A DNA stretch of 64,000 nt. Source: JANQJA01 sp047947185. Its GTDB lineage: Bacteria; Pseudomonadota; Gammaproteobacteria; Pseudomonadales; Azotimanducaceae. This document shows positions 1 to 9,286 of the stretch, piece by piece. Every line of letters starts with the position of its first letter. Positions within the stretch are counted from its first letter, which is position 1. The notes below the pieces were generated by a model. That model did not search any database. It was not told where the DNA came from and saw nothing but the letters and a program-made list of their open reading frames with translations. Made by a program: the position numbers and the translations under genes. The stretch is from assembly GCA_047947185.1 (NCBI GenBank), contig CP170502.1, forward strand, positions 434,001-498,000, given 5' to 3'.

Positions 1-1
1 G

Positions 2-730
2 GCGGATGCCGACGGCGATGACTTTGTGCTGAATGGCACCAAGATGTGGATTACCAACGGCCCGGATGCCCACACCTACGTGATCTACGCCAGGACAACC
101 CCTGACAGCGGGCCGCGCGGGATTACCGCGTTTATCGTCGAGCGGGACTACGCCGGCTTCAGTCGCTCGCCCAAGCTGGACAAGCTTGGCATGCGCGGCT
201 CCAATACCTGTGAACTGGTTTTTGAAAACTGCAGGGTACCCAGAACCAATATCCTTGGCCGCCTGAATGAAGGTGTCAGCGTCCTGATGAGTGGCCTCGA
301 CTACGAGCGTGTTGTACTTGCAGCGGGCCCGGTTGGCATTATGCAGGCGTGCCTTGACGTGGTGACACCCTATATCCATGAGCGTCGGCAGTTTGACCAG
401 CCCATCGGTGAGTTCCAACTCGTTCAGGGCAAGATCGCCGACATGTATACCCTGATGAATGCCAGTCGCGCCTACCTCTACGCCGTGGCCCGGGCCTGCG
501 ATCGTGATCGCGCTGCCCGCAAGGATGCGGCCGCGGTAATCCTGTACTGCGCAGAGAATGCCACCCGGATGTCCCTGGACGCCATCCAGCTACTGGGCGG
601 AAACGGCTACATCAATGACTATCCAACCGGCCGACTGCTGCGTGACGCCAAACTCTACGAGATAGGTGCCGGTACCTCCGAGATTCGCCGGATGCTGATT
701 GGCCGCGAACTGTTTCGCGAGTCAGCCTGA
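2..730 (+). CDS. liuA: Isovaleryl-CoA dehydrogenase, C-terminal part
   Basis: The gene is cut by the left edge; the visible 242 residues are read in the frame that is open from base 2. Isovaleryl-CoA dehydrogenase oxidises isovaleryl-CoA to 3-methylcrotonyl-CoA in leucine breakdown and passes electrons to ETF. The stretch SGLDYERVVLAAGP is diagnostic: in this family the catalytic Glu lies in this loop (codon at 305-307) rather than at the usual acyl-CoA dehydrogenase place. The C-terminal FAD/tetramer segment QLLGGNGYINDYPTGRLLRD and the ending with GTSEIRRMLIGREL are complete. The stop lies 3 bases before the carboxylase beta subunit start, so it heads an operon. Its electron acceptors are encoded at 7.3-10.9 kb. 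The call is firm; only the N-terminus is unseen. Confidence 0.95.
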   Translation, partial: ADADGDDFVLNGTKMWITNGPDAHTYVIYARTTPDSGPRGITAFIVERDYAGFSRSPKLDKLGMRGSNTCELVFENCRVPRTNILGRLNEGVSVLMSGLDYERVVLAAGPVGIMQACLDVVTPYIHERRQFDQPIGEFQLVQGKIADMYTLMNASRAYLYAVARACDRDRAARKDAAAVILYCAENATRMSLDAIQLLGGNGYINDYPTGRLLRDAKLYEIGAGTSEIRRMLIGRELFRESA

Positions 731-733
731 GCC

Positions 734-2341
734 ATGCCCGTAATCCCCTCCAGGATCAACACGCACGGCGAGGAATTCAGGCGCAACCGGACCCATATGC
801 AGGCGCAGGTTGAGACGCTGCGGGAACGATTTGCGGTCATCAGGCAGGGAGGCACTGAAGCGGCCCGGCAGCGTCACGTGGCACGGGGCAAACTGCTGCC
901 CCGGGACCGCGTCAACCAGCTGCTGGATCCTGGCTCACCTTTCCTTGAATTCTCCCAGTTTGCTGCCTACGGCATGTACAACGACGAGGCCCCGGGGGCC
1001 GGCATCATCACGGGTATAGGCCGGGTGTCGGGCACGGAATGTGTCATCATCGCCAACGATGCCACGGTCAAGGGGGGCACCTACTACCCCATCACGGTGA
1101 AGAAACACCTGCGTGCCCAGGCCATTGCGGAACAGTGTGAACTGCCTGCCATCTATCTGGTGGATTCCGGCGGCGCCAACCTGCCCCACCAGGATGAGCT
1201 ATTTGCCGATCGATTTCACTTTGGCAGGATATTCTTCAATCAAGCTAACATGTCGGCAAAGGGGATTCCCCAGTTGGCCGCAGTGTTGGGATCCTGCACC
1301 GCAGGTGGCGCCTATGTGCCCGCAATGGCGGACGAGAGCATCATTGTACGTAACCAGGGGACAATTTTCCTGGCCGGTCCACCGCTGGTGAAAGCAGCAA
1401 CGGGCGAGACAGTGACAGCTGAGGCGCTCGGTGGTGGTGAGGTTCACACCCGAATTTCCGGCGTCGCCGATCACCTGGCAGAAAATGACAGTCATGCGTT
1501 ACAGATACTGAGGCGCATTGTTGCCAATCTCAACCGCAGCACCCTCGCACAAGTTGTGATGAGGGAGCCACGGGAACCCCTGTACGATCCGGAGGAGTTA
1601 TACGGCATCATGCCGCCTGACCTGTCCACGCCCTTCGACGTGCGTGAAGTGATCGCGCGACTGGTTGATGGATCGGAATTTGACAGCTTCAAGGAAAATT
1701 TTGGCACGACGCTGGTGTGCGGGTTTGCCCATATCCACGGCATACCGGTGGGCATACTTGCCAATAACGGCGTGCTTTACTCTGAATCTGCTGTCAAAGG
1801 CGCCCACTTTATTGAACTCTGCTGCCAGCGCCGTATCCCGCTGCTTTTCCTCCAGAACATCATGGGATTTATGGTGGGCGAACGTTACGAGACTGAAGGC
1901 ATTGCCAAACACGGTGCCAAGCTGGTGACCGCTGTTGCCTGCGCCCAGGTCCCCAAACTCTCCATCATGATTGGCGGCAGTTTTGGCGCCGGTAACTATG
2001 GTATGTGCGGACGCGCCTACGATCCAAATTTCCTGTGGATGTGGCCCAATGCCAGGGTTTCGGTGATGGGCGGCCAGCAGGCCGCTGATGTGCTGGCCCA
2101 GGTCAGGGCTGACAATCTGGCAGCGGCCGGCGAAACCTGGCCGCCAGCGGAGCGCCAGGCCTTTCGCGAGCCGGTGATTGCACAGTACGAGACCCAGGGA
2201 AACCCCTACTATGCCAGTGCCCGGCTTTGGGATGATGGCATACTTGACCCGGCCCAGACGCGCACCACTATTGCGCTGGGGCTCGCGGCGGCACTCAACC
2301 GGCCTATACCACCAACCCGCTTCGGCATCTTCAGGATGTAA
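734..2341 (+). CDS. liuB: Methylcrotonyl-CoA carboxylase, beta (carboxyltransferase) subunit
   Basis: Transfers the carboxyl group from biotin to 3-methylcrotonyl-CoA, giving 3-methylglutaconyl-CoA, the second unique step of leucine catabolism. It has 535 residues, the normal length. The N-terminal crotonase-fold half holds the CoA-site segments DSGGANLP (about 144-151) and CTAGGAYVPAM (about 188-198); the C-terminal half has GGSFGAGNYGMCGRAYDP. DSGGANLP and overall length favour MCC over propionyl- or acetyl-CoA carboxylase. The ATG follows the dehydrogenase stop by 3 bases, and the stop codon overlaps the alpha-subunit start (TAATG), so the two subunits are translationally coupled. Confidence 0.96.
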   Translation: MPVIPSRINTHGEEFRRNRTHMQAQVETLRERFAVIRQGGTEAARQRHVARGKLLPRDRVNQLLDPGSPFLEFSQFAAYGMYNDEAPGAGIITGIGRVSGTECVIIANDATVKGGTYYPITVKKHLRAQAIAEQCELPAIYLVDSGGANLPHQDELFADRFHFGRIFFNQANMSAKGIPQLAAVLGSCTAGGAYVPAMADESIIVRNQGTIFLAGPPLVKAATGETVTAEALGGGEVHTRISGVADHLAENDSHALQILRRIVANLNRSTLAQVVMREPREPLYDPEELYGIMPPDLSTPFDVREVIARLVDGSEFDSFKENFGTTLVCGFAHIHGIPVGILANNGVLYSESAVKGAHFIELCCQRRIPLLFLQNIMGFMVGERYETEGIAKHGAKLVTAVACAQVPKLSIMIGGSFGAGNYGMCGRAYDPNFLWMWPNARVSVMGGQQAADVLAQVRADNLAAAGETWPPAERQAFREPVIAQYETQGNPYYASARLWDDGILDPAQTRTTIALGLAAALNRPIPPTRFGIFRM

Positions 2342-4302
2342 TGGTGACCACCAACCCCATCAGGAAACTGCTGATTGCCAATCGCGGCGAAATAGCCTGC
2401 CGGATTATCCGCACAGCCCGTCGTATGGGTATGGCAACGGTTGCGGTCTACTCCGATGCGGATGCCGGTGCCCTGCACACCCGGATGGCTGATGAGTGTT
2501 ATGCCCTGGGTAATCCGATTGCGCTGGAAAGCTACCTGAATGGTGACGCTATCATCAGGGCCGCTCTCGCCACGGGGGCTGACGCCATCCACCCGGCTTA
2601 TGGTTTCCTTGCTGAAAACGCCGGGTTCGCAGACGCTGTGGTTGCTGCCGGGCTGGTGTTCGTCGGCCCACCCGGTGTGGCTATCAGGGCCATGGGCCAG
2701 AAAGGCGTTGCAAGGCAGCGGATGATTGATGCGGGCGTGCCTGTGTTGCCTGGTATCAACGAAGTGCCTGAAGATCATGCCACTGCAGCAGCAACGATAG
2801 GTTTTCCCCTCCTGATCAAACCTGCCGCGGGCGGCGGTGGCAAAGGGATGAAAATCGTACGCGGGAACCTCGAACTTGACGATGCCGTTGCCGCAGCCAG
2901 GCGGGAGGCCCTCTCCGCTTTTGGCAGTGACGAGCTGGTGTTTGAGCGTTTCCTGGAAGGTCCGCGACACGTTGAGGTCCAGGTGTTTGCGGACGGTCAC
3001 GGCAATTGCCTGCACCTGTTCGAGCGTGACTGCTCGTTACAGCGCAGGCATCAGAAGATTATCGAGGAAGCACCGGCTCCAGGCATGACGGACGCGCTGC
3101 GCACCCGCATGGGTGACGCGGCCATTGCGGCCGCAACCGCCATTAACTACCGCGGTGCAGGTACAGTCGAATTCCTGCTGGCGGCTGATGGCAGCTTCTA
3201 CTTTATGGAAATGAATACCCGTTTGCAGGTTGAACATCCGGTGACTGAAGCCATTACCGGACTGGACCTGGTTGAATGGCAACTACGCGTGGCGGCAGGA
3301 GAACCCCTGCCCCTCTGCCAGGCTGATCTGGCAATCAAGGGCCATGCGATGGAAGCGCGCGTTTACAGTGAAGACCCGCTCAAGGAGTTTCTGCCGTCAA
3401 CAGGGCGTCTGAGGCATGTCAGTCTGCCTGCCACCACAGCCGGTGTGCGCGTTGACAATGGCGTGCAGCAGGGTGACCTCGTTAACGCTTTCTATGATCC
3501 CATGCTGATGAAGGTAATCTGTCATGGCGCCAACCGCGCCGAGGCCATGACACGACTGCGTGCCGCACTTTCGTCACTACAACTGAGCGGCACCCGTACC
3601 AACCGGGACTTTCTGTGTCATTTGCTCGACCACGCGCCATTTCAGCAGGCACCACTGCCGACAGATTATCTGGACCGGTCCATGGGTAAAGTGTTTGGTC
3701 ATCCGTCAGAGGCCTCGCTGAACGCAGCCATTGCAGCCGTTGCAATCTTCCTGTCTGACAGGGCGTCCGCCTCAGTCTGGCATTCCGCGGTCAATTTCCG
3801 TCTGAATGAACCCGCAATCGCCTCACTCAGCGTGGAAACTGATGATACTCACTATCGGGTAACTGTGCGGAAAACCGGTACGCTCTGGCAAATCGAGACG
3901 CCACTCGGCCAGATTGTGACCCATGCTGCAACCGAGGGCCACAGCGTCAGCCTTGACCTGGATGACAGCATCACGGTCTTCAAGGTTGTGCAATCCGGTG
4001 CGGACCTCACCCTGTTTGGGGAGCGCAGGACCTTTGAATTCAAATTGCCGATGGAAGCCTCTCTTGTCACCGAAGAGCCGGGTAACGTCGCCGCTCCCAT
4101 GTCGGGAAAAATTGCCGCGGTCATGGTCGAAGCCGGTGACACGATCAGCAAAGGAGATCCGCTGCTGGTCCTGGAGGCGATGAAAATGGAACACACGATT
4201 CGGTCACCGCTGGACGGCACTGTCATCCAGGTGCTGTTCAAAAGTGGTGACCTGGTGGACGAAGGCACAGAACTCATCGAACTGGAGGACAGCAGTCTGT
4301 GA
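2341..4302 (+). CDS. liuD: Methylcrotonyl-CoA carboxylase, alpha (biotin) subunit
   Basis: ATP-dependent carboxylation of the biotin carried on this same chain. It has 653 residues: biotin carboxylase N-domain (1-115), ATP-grasp with the glycine loop GGGGKGM (164-170) and EMNTRLQVEHP (290-300), a carboxylase C-domain to about 450, a linker/BT-like region, then the biotinyl domain with EAMKMEH, where Lys615 is the biotin site. The start overlaps the beta-subunit stop by one base. In many gammaproteobacteria the methylglutaconyl-CoA hydratase gene liuC lies between the beta and alpha genes; here nothing lies between them. The stop overlaps the following gene (GTGA). Confidence 0.96.
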   Translation: MVTTNPIRKLLIANRGEIACRIIRTARRMGMATVAVYSDADAGALHTRMADECYALGNPIALESYLNGDAIIRAALATGADAIHPAYGFLAENAGFADAVVAAGLVFVGPPGVAIRAMGQKGVARQRMIDAGVPVLPGINEVPEDHATAAATIGFPLLIKPAAGGGGKGMKIVRGNLELDDAVAAARREALSAFGSDELVFERFLEGPRHVEVQVFADGHGNCLHLFERDCSLQRRHQKIIEEAPAPGMTDALRTRMGDAAIAAATAINYRGAGTVEFLLAADGSFYFMEMNTRLQVEHPVTEAITGLDLVEWQLRVAAGEPLPLCQADLAIKGHAMEARVYSEDPLKEFLPSTGRLRHVSLPATTAGVRVDNGVQQGDLVNAFYDPMLMKVICHGANRAEAMTRLRAALSSLQLSGTRTNRDFLCHLLDHAPFQQAPLPTDYLDRSMGKVFGHPSEASLNAAIAAVAIFLSDRASASVWHSAVNFRLNEPAIASLSVETDDTHYRVTVRKTGTLWQIETPLGQIVTHAATEGHSVSLDLDDSITVFKVVQSGADLTLFGERRTFEFKLPMEASLVTEEPGNVAAPMSGKIAAVMVEAGDTISKGDPLLVLEAMKMEHTIRSPLDGTVIQVLFKSGDLVDEGTELIELEDSSL

Positions 4303-5243
4303 ACCACTTTATTATCGATTGTGATCCCGGCCACGACGACGCGGTCGCCATACTGACCGCGGCCCGCTACCTCAACCTGGTGGGCGTTACCACCGTGTTT
4401 GGCAACTCAACTGTTGAAAACACAACCCGCAATGCGCTCAACCTGCTGGATGCCGCGGGTTTGTCCCGGGTACCCGTGGCTGCCGGTGCAGCTGGACCAC
4501 TCCAGGGAGTCCTGCATAGCGGTGAAACTGTGCACGGCAAATCCGGGCTTGACGGGGCCAGGCTACCCCTGAGCCAGCGCCCCGTACATGCCCTGGACGC
4601 GGCAGATTTTATCCACCAGGCGGCCCTGGAACATGATGACCTGATCATCATCGCGGTTGCTCCCCAGACCAACCTGGCAACAGCGCTTGCCCGCTATCCC
4701 GAACTCAAGCATCGGATCCGTGGTATCTCCATCATGGGTGGCTCAACCCATATTGGCAACGCCACACCGGCGGCCGAATTCAACATCCTGGCAGACCCGG
4801 AGGCAGCAGCCCGGGTGTTTGATTCCGGGATCCCGATTACCATGGTTGGGCTCAACGTGACGACATCCTTTGGCGTGACTGCAAACGACATCAGCCGGCT
4901 TGAACAAAGTGACAGTTTTGTCGCCCGCGAGATTGGTGGCGCGCTCGCATATTACCTGTCACGCCAATCGGCAATTTACAACGCCCGTGGTTTTGCACCT
5001 GTTCATGACGTCTGTGCCGTCCTGCCCTTCTCCCATCCCGCGCTGATTGATCACGAGCCCATGCATGTGGTTGTGGAATGCGACGGGCGTTACACCCGTG
5101 GCATGACGGTATGTGACCAGCGTGGCGTGATTTCCGGTGAGGGTATTCTGCTAACGGAACCCGCCAATGCCAGGGTGGCGATTGCGGCAGACGGCGCCGG
5201 AATTGTCCAGCTGCTGCTCGACACCTTGCTGCAATTTCCCTAA
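4299..5243 (+). CDS. Nucleoside hydrolase (inosine-uridine preferring family)
   Basis: Hydrolyses the N-glycosidic bond of ribonucleosides, releasing ribose and base. It has 314 residues with the Ca-binding N-terminal signature DCDPGHDD (7-14), NTTRNA near 41-46, AEFNILADPEAA (159-170), GLNVT (184-188) and the late catalytic-region VHDV (His236, Asp237), all typical of the family. The start is GTG, overlapping the carboxylase stop in a GTGA tetranucleotide; this places DCDPGHDD six residues in, as in relatives. Overlap with a leucine-degradation gene suggests co-transcription, but I see no metabolic link. Specificity (purine or pyrimidine) cannot be told from sequence. Confidence 0.9.
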   Translation: MNHFIIDCDPGHDDAVAILTAARYLNLVGVTTVFGNSTVENTTRNALNLLDAAGLSRVPVAAGAAGPLQGVLHSGETVHGKSGLDGARLPLSQRPVHALDAADFIHQAALEHDDLIIIAVAPQTNLATALARYPELKHRIRGISIMGGSTHIGNATPAAEFNILADPEAAARVFDSGIPITMVGLNVTTSFGVTANDISRLEQSDSFVAREIGGALAYYLSRQSAIYNARGFAPVHDVCAVLPFSHPALIDHEPMHVVVECDGRYTRGMTVCDQRGVISGEGILLTEPANARVAIAADGAGIVQLLLDTLLQFP

Positions 5244-5268
5244 GCTTCACTGCAATCAGGAGGGCAAC

Positions 5269-6222
5269 ATGATCTACAACAACATTCTCGAAACCATCGG
5301 CAACACACCCATCGTGCGCATCAATCGACTGGGTCCGGCCAACCAGAATATTTATGCCAAGGTGGAATCCTTCAATCCACTGGGCTCCGTCAAGGACAGA
5401 CTCGCCATCGCCGTGATCCAGGACGCGGAGAGAAGTGGCAAGCTACGGCCTGGCCAGACAGTTGTGGAGGCAACTTCCGGCAATACGGGTATTGCCCTTG
5501 CCATGGTCTGTGCGGCCAGGGGTTATCCATTTGTTGCCACCATGGCAGAGTCGTTTTCGATTGAGCGGCGCAAGATCATGAAAGCGCTGGGCGCCAGGGT
5601 AATACTCACGCCTGCAGCAGAGCGTGGCTCGGGCATGGTACGCCGGGCCAATGAACTCGCAGAACAGTATGGCTGGTTCAAGGCTGACCAGTTTGAGAAC
5701 CCGGCCAATCCGGCTTATCACCGCAATACCACGGGCCCGGAAATCCTGAGGGATTTTGCCGGTCGTGAGCTCAATTATTTTGTCAGTGGTTGGGGAACGG
5801 GGGGTACAGTCACCGGCGCTGGCCAGATGATCAAGCTGGCACGACCGGACGTCAAGATCATAGGCTGTGAACCCGAAAACGCCGCCCTGCTGAAAGGCCA
5901 GGAATGGCACCCCCATAAAATTCAGGGGTGGACTCCCGATTTTATTCCCGGCGTACTCGACAAGGGCGTGATGGATGATATTGTGCTGGTGCCGGACGAC
6001 AAGGCGATTGAAACGGCCCAGGCGCTGGCGACCCAGGAAGGTATTTTCTGCGGGATTTCCTGCGGTGCAACCATGTACGCGGCCCTTCATGTCGCGGCCC
6101 ATGCACCAGATAACAGTACTTTTGTTGTCATGCTGCCGGATACGGGTGAGCGCTACCTGTCAACGCCGCTGTTTGAGAACATCTCGCCAGACTCGGATGA
6201 CGACTGGTTGGCTTCCCTCTAG
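5269..6222 (+). CDS. cysK: Cysteine synthase (O-acetylserine sulfhydrylase)
   Basis: PLP enzyme making cysteine from O-acetylserine and sulfide. From the ATG at 5269 it has 317 residues; a strong AGGAGGG at 5258-5264 fixes this start, although the frame is open further upstream into the nucleoside hydrolase. Motifs: NPLGSVKDR with PLP Lys42, TSGNTGI (69-75, substrate loop), GTGGTVTG (176-183, PLP phosphate), and HKIQGWTPDFIP, which resembles CysK (HKIQGIGAGFIP) more than CysM. No cysE is nearby. The stop shares a CTAG with the converging antiporter gene. A cystathionine-beta-synthase-like or CysM role cannot be excluded. Confidence 0.85.
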   Translation: MIYNNILETIGNTPIVRINRLGPANQNIYAKVESFNPLGSVKDRLAIAVIQDAERSGKLRPGQTVVEATSGNTGIALAMVCAARGYPFVATMAESFSIERRKIMKALGARVILTPAAERGSGMVRRANELAEQYGWFKADQFENPANPAYHRNTTGPEILRDFAGRELNYFVSGWGTGGTVTGAGQMIKLARPDVKIIGCEPENAALLKGQEWHPHKIQGWTPDFIPGVLDKGVMDDIVLVPDDKAIETAQALATQEGIFCGISCGATMYAALHVAAHAPDNSTFVVMLPDTGERYLSTPLFENISPDSDDDWLASL

Positions 6223-7184
6223 GTACGCAGCACGACAAAAACGACGTAAGCGAGATAACAACAGACAAACACGCCGCCGTGTGATCGCAGGATGGTGTTG
6301 GTGCGGCTGAGGACAACAGACAAAAGGATCAGGGAACTGGACAGGATGACCATGACCAGGTCTGTATTGGTGATCGTGGAGAAAGGCAATTCCACAACGG
6401 TGGAAGTGATACCGAGTATCCACAACAGGTTAAAAATGTTGGAACCGACAACATTCCCCACTGCAATGTCTGTTTGCCCACGGTAGGCTGCCACGGAAGA
6501 CGCCACCAGTTCAGGTGTAGACGTACCAATGGCGACAATGGTCAGACCGATGACCACATCATCAATACCAACCGCCTCGGCGAACGCGACGGCACCGCCA
6601 ACCACAAGTTCACCCCCAACATAAAGACCCGCGATACCACCCGTGACATAGATCAGTGTGCGTCCTGGGCCGGGCAACACCTCTGGCACCTGATCGGCAG
6701 CAGCGCTGCCTGCGTTTCGCGAAGTCTTGTAGACGTAGAGCATAAACAGCAGGAAAAAGAACAACAGGATGCCACCGTCCAGACGACTGATCGACAGCTC
6801 AGGGAAATCGGAAAAGAGTGCAGCGTTAGCCAGGAATCCGACCAGCAGTGCAGCGGTGAGGGAGAAAGGGATCTCCGAGACTACAGTCTGATCCTGTACC
6901 GGCAGCGGTCTTATCATCGCTGCGATGCCCAGCACCAGCAATACATTGGCGATGTTGCTGCCTACCACGTTGGCGATTGCGAGGTCAGGATTGCCCTGGC
7001 TACCTGCAACCAGCGTCACGACCAGTTCAGGCATTGATGTCCCAAAAGCAACAACCGTCAAGCCAATGACCAGCGCAGACAGCCCCAGCCTGGCGGCGAT
7101 AGCAACCGCACCTTCAACCAGCACGTCAGCACTCTTGATCAGGATCAGGAGGCCAGCTGCCAACAACCCAATGCTAAAAACCAT
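6219..7184 (-). CDS. Calcium/sodium antiporter, CaCA family (YrbG-like)
   Basis: Inner-membrane exchanger of about ten hydrophobic segments. The two inverted alpha repeats are plain: GTSMPELVVTLVAG followed by NVVGSNIANVLLVLG in the first half, and GTSTPELVASSVAA followed by NVVGSNIFNLLWILG in the second, with the acidic cation ligand in each PEL. I start at the ATG at 7184 (MVFSIGLLAAG), giving 321 residues; the frame is open to a TTG 18 codons upstream, but that extension is polar and unlike family members. An upstream etfBA terminator separates the gene from etfA. It converges on the cysteine synthase with a 4-base overlap. Ca versus another cation is not decided by sequence. Confidence 0.88.
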   Translation of the reverse strand: MVFSIGLLAAGLLILIKSADVLVEGAVAIAARLGLSALVIGLTVVAFGTSMPELVVTLVAGSQGNPDLAIANVVGSNIANVLLVLGIAAMIRPLPVQDQTVVSEIPFSLTAALLVGFLANAALFSDFPELSISRLDGGILLFFFLLFMLYVYKTSRNAGSAAADQVPEVLPGPGRTLIYVTGGIAGLYVGGELVVGGAVAFAEAVGIDDVVIGLTIVAIGTSTPELVASSVAAYRGQTDIAVGNVVGSNIFNLLWILGITSTVVELPFSTITNTDLVMVILSSSLILLSVVLSRTNTILRSHGGVFVCCYLAYVVFVVLRT

Positions 7185-7251
7185 CTGGTCTGGTAACTCA
7201 CAAACTGTGGTCCAAACGTTAATACATCTTCTGGACAATCGCCAGCGGCAG

Positions 7252-7300
7252 AAAAAAGCCCGGGATTCCGCTCGACAAACGTCGGGGAAAACCGGGCTTT
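7252..7300 (-). terminator. Rho-independent terminator after etfA
   Basis: On the minus strand, AAAGCCCGG (7292-7300) pairs with CCGGGCTTT (7255-7263), and a run of six T (complement of 7252-7257) follows. A small inner hairpin (CGACGTTTGTCG) can form in the loop. It lies about 20 bases after the etfA stop and ends the etfBA transcript. Confidence 0.8.
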
Positions 7301-7322
7301 GGTACCAGCCGAAATGTCGCCG

Positions 7323-8252
7323 CTACAGCTTTTCGTCGAGTTCCGGGACAGCTTTGAACAGGTCAGCCACAAGGCCGTAGTCAGCCACCTGGAAAATGGG
7401 CGCATCCTCGTCCTTGTTGATCGCAACAATAACCTTGGAATCTTTCATGCCCGCAAGGTGCTGGATTGCACCGCTGATACCAACGGCAATGTACAGTTCA
7501 GGAGCGACAATTTTACCCGTCTGGCCTACCTGCATGTCGTTGGGCACAAAACCCGCATCAACCGCGGCGCGGGAGGCGCCAATGGCAGCCCCGAGTTTGT
7601 CAGCCACAGACTCAAGCAGTTTGAAATTTTCGCCGTTCTGCATACCCCGGCCACCTGAGATGATGATTTTGGCAGCGGTGAGCTCAGGCCGCTCGAGTTC
7701 AACAATGTCCTCCTTGTCCCAGGTGGACACGCCCGCATCTGTCACAATATCCAGCGCTTCCACGGTGGCACTGCCACCCTCAGCTGCAACCGGATTAAAC
7801 GCGGTACCGCGTACGGTAATAACCTTGATGGCATCTGACGACTGAACGGTGGCGATAGCATTACCCGCATAGATGGGACGCTCAAAGGTGTCCTCGCTAA
7901 CGACCGCACTGATGTCGGATATCTGGGCGACATCCAGCAGCGCCGCGACACGGGGCATATAGTTTTTCCCGGAAGCTGTGGTTGCACACAGGATATGGGA
8001 GTAGTTCTTGCCAATTTCCACAATCAGGGCAGCAATATTTTCTGCAAGCTGGTGTCCGTAAGCGTCGTTATCAGCCACAAGCACTTTGCTGACACCGTCT
8101 ATTTTAGCGCCGGCCTCCCCGACCGCGGCACAGTTAGCGCCAGCAACCAGCAGTTCAATATCGCCACCAATGGCTTTTGCGGCAGCAACGGTCACGAGGG
8201 TGACCGGTTTAAGAGACTCGTTGTCATGTTCTGCAATTACAAGAATAGTCAT
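7323..8252 (-). CDS. etfA: Electron transfer flavoprotein, alpha subunit
   Basis: FAD-binding subunit of the soluble ETF heterodimer that accepts electrons from acyl-CoA dehydrogenases (such as the isovaleryl-CoA enzyme at the left edge) and delivers them to ETF-QO. It has 309 residues, the usual length. The C-terminal FAD domain is unmistakable: GASRAAVDAGFVPNDMQVGQTG, then PELYIAVGISGAIQHLAGM and AINKDEDAPIFQVADYG. The ATG overlaps the etfB stop by one base (TGATG), so translation is coupled. A strong terminator follows. Confidence 0.97.
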   Translation of the reverse strand: MTILVIAEHDNESLKPVTLVTVAAAKAIGGDIELLVAGANCAAVGEAGAKIDGVSKVLVADNDAYGHQLAENIAALIVEIGKNYSHILCATTASGKNYMPRVAALLDVAQISDISAVVSEDTFERPIYAGNAIATVQSSDAIKVITVRGTAFNPVAAEGGSATVEALDIVTDAGVSTWDKEDIVELERPELTAAKIIISGGRGMQNGENFKLLESVADKLGAAIGASRAAVDAGFVPNDMQVGQTGKIVAPELYIAVGISGAIQHLAGMKDSKVIVAINKDEDAPIFQVADYGLVADLFKAVPELDEKL

Positions 8253-9001
8253 CAGATCACCTTCGCTTCGTTCTTGAGCTTGTCAACGAGCTCATCTACG
8301 GATTCAACTTTGATGCCGGCCTTGCGCGCCGGTGGTGGCATCACCTTGAGCGTCTTGACACGTGGCGTTGGATCAACTCCAAGATCTTCAGGGGTGTAGG
8401 TGTCAATTGGCTTTTTCTTCGCCTTCATGATGTTGGGCAGGGACGCATAACGGGGCTCATTCAGACGCAGGTCTGTGGTGATAACCGCGGGCAGTTTGAT
8501 GGTGATGGTTTCCATGCCGCCATCAACCTCGCGACTCACGGTTGCCGTGCCGTCACCAAGTTCTACGCTGGATGCAAAGGTCGCCTGGCCATAACCGCAA
8601 AGCGCCGCAATCATCTGGCCTGTCTGGCTGTTATCACCGTCGATTGCCTGCTTGCCGGTGATAATGAGCGCGGGTGATTCTTTTTCGATGATGGCCTTAA
8701 CAATTTTTGCAATACCGAGCGGCTGCATTTCAACATCGGTTTCCACCAGAATGCCACGGTCAGCGCCCAGCGCCAGGGCTGTGCGAATCTGTTCAGCGGC
8801 TGTCTTGGGGCCAACCGAAACAACAATTACCTCTTCCGCCTTGCCTGCTTCCTTCAGCCTCACGGCCTCTTCGATGGCAATTTCGTCAAAAGGGTTCACT
8901 GACATCTTCACGTTGTTGAGATCGACGCCGCTATGGTCGCTGAGCACACGCACGTTGACGTTGTAATCAACTACCCGCTTGGCAGTAACGAGAACTTTCA
9001 T
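8252..9001 (-). CDS. etfB: Electron transfer flavoprotein, beta subunit
   Basis: AMP-binding subunit of ETF, 249 residues. It begins MKVLVTAKRVVDYNVNVRV and carries the family segment VSREVDGGMETI followed by LPAVITTDLRLNEPRY, the ETF-beta signature loop. A good ribosome site (GAGGAA, 6 bases before ATG) supports the start. First gene of etfBA; its promoter must lie in the 285-base divergent region shared with the ETF-QO gene, which fits joint use of the three proteins. Confidence 0.97.
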   Translation of the reverse strand: MKVLVTAKRVVDYNVNVRVLSDHSGVDLNNVKMSVNPFDEIAIEEAVRLKEAGKAEEVIVVSVGPKTAAEQIRTALALGADRGILVETDVEMQPLGIAKIVKAIIEKESPALIITGKQAIDGDNSQTGQMIAALCGYGQATFASSVELGDGTATVSREVDGGMETITIKLPAVITTDLRLNEPRYASLPNIMKAKKKPIDTYTPEDLGVDPTPRVKTLKVMPPPARKAGIKVESVDELVDKLKNEAKVI

Positions 9002-9286
9002 GAAATTCCTCTGTTTTTACTTGGGAGAATTGGCGAGGACAGTACAGGGGGCTCCATCCACGAGAGCGCGTATTCTGCCGGTTTCGCTCATACTGGTCAA
9101 TAACACCCGACATTCGCCTTTTCAGGCTAAGTACATAATTTTCCTGAACAAAAAGCGGTATCAACAGTAAGTTGTTATCAATTGCCATAGATTTCGGTGA
9201 TTTCCTTCGAGGGGCGTCTTTTCATACAATAGTCGGCTCGGAACATCACCCAAGAACCGTCCTGACCGGAACCTGAGGAGCAAAAC
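9002..9286. promoter_or_regulatory. Divergent intergenic region between etfB and ETF-QO
   Basis: 285 bases between two outward-facing genes of the same electron route. It ends on the right with GAGGAG at 9275-9280, the ribosome site of ETF-QO. A possible -10 (TACAAT, about 9222-9227) lies ahead of ETF-QO, without a convincing -35. I looked for a PsrA/FadR-like palindrome and did not find a clear one. No open frame in it looks coding. Confidence 0.5.

Noticed and set aside
2209..3015. 268-codon antisense frame over the carboxylase genes
   Set aside because: Crosses the junction of two conserved genes on the opposite strand; His/Gly/Arg-rich shadow composition.
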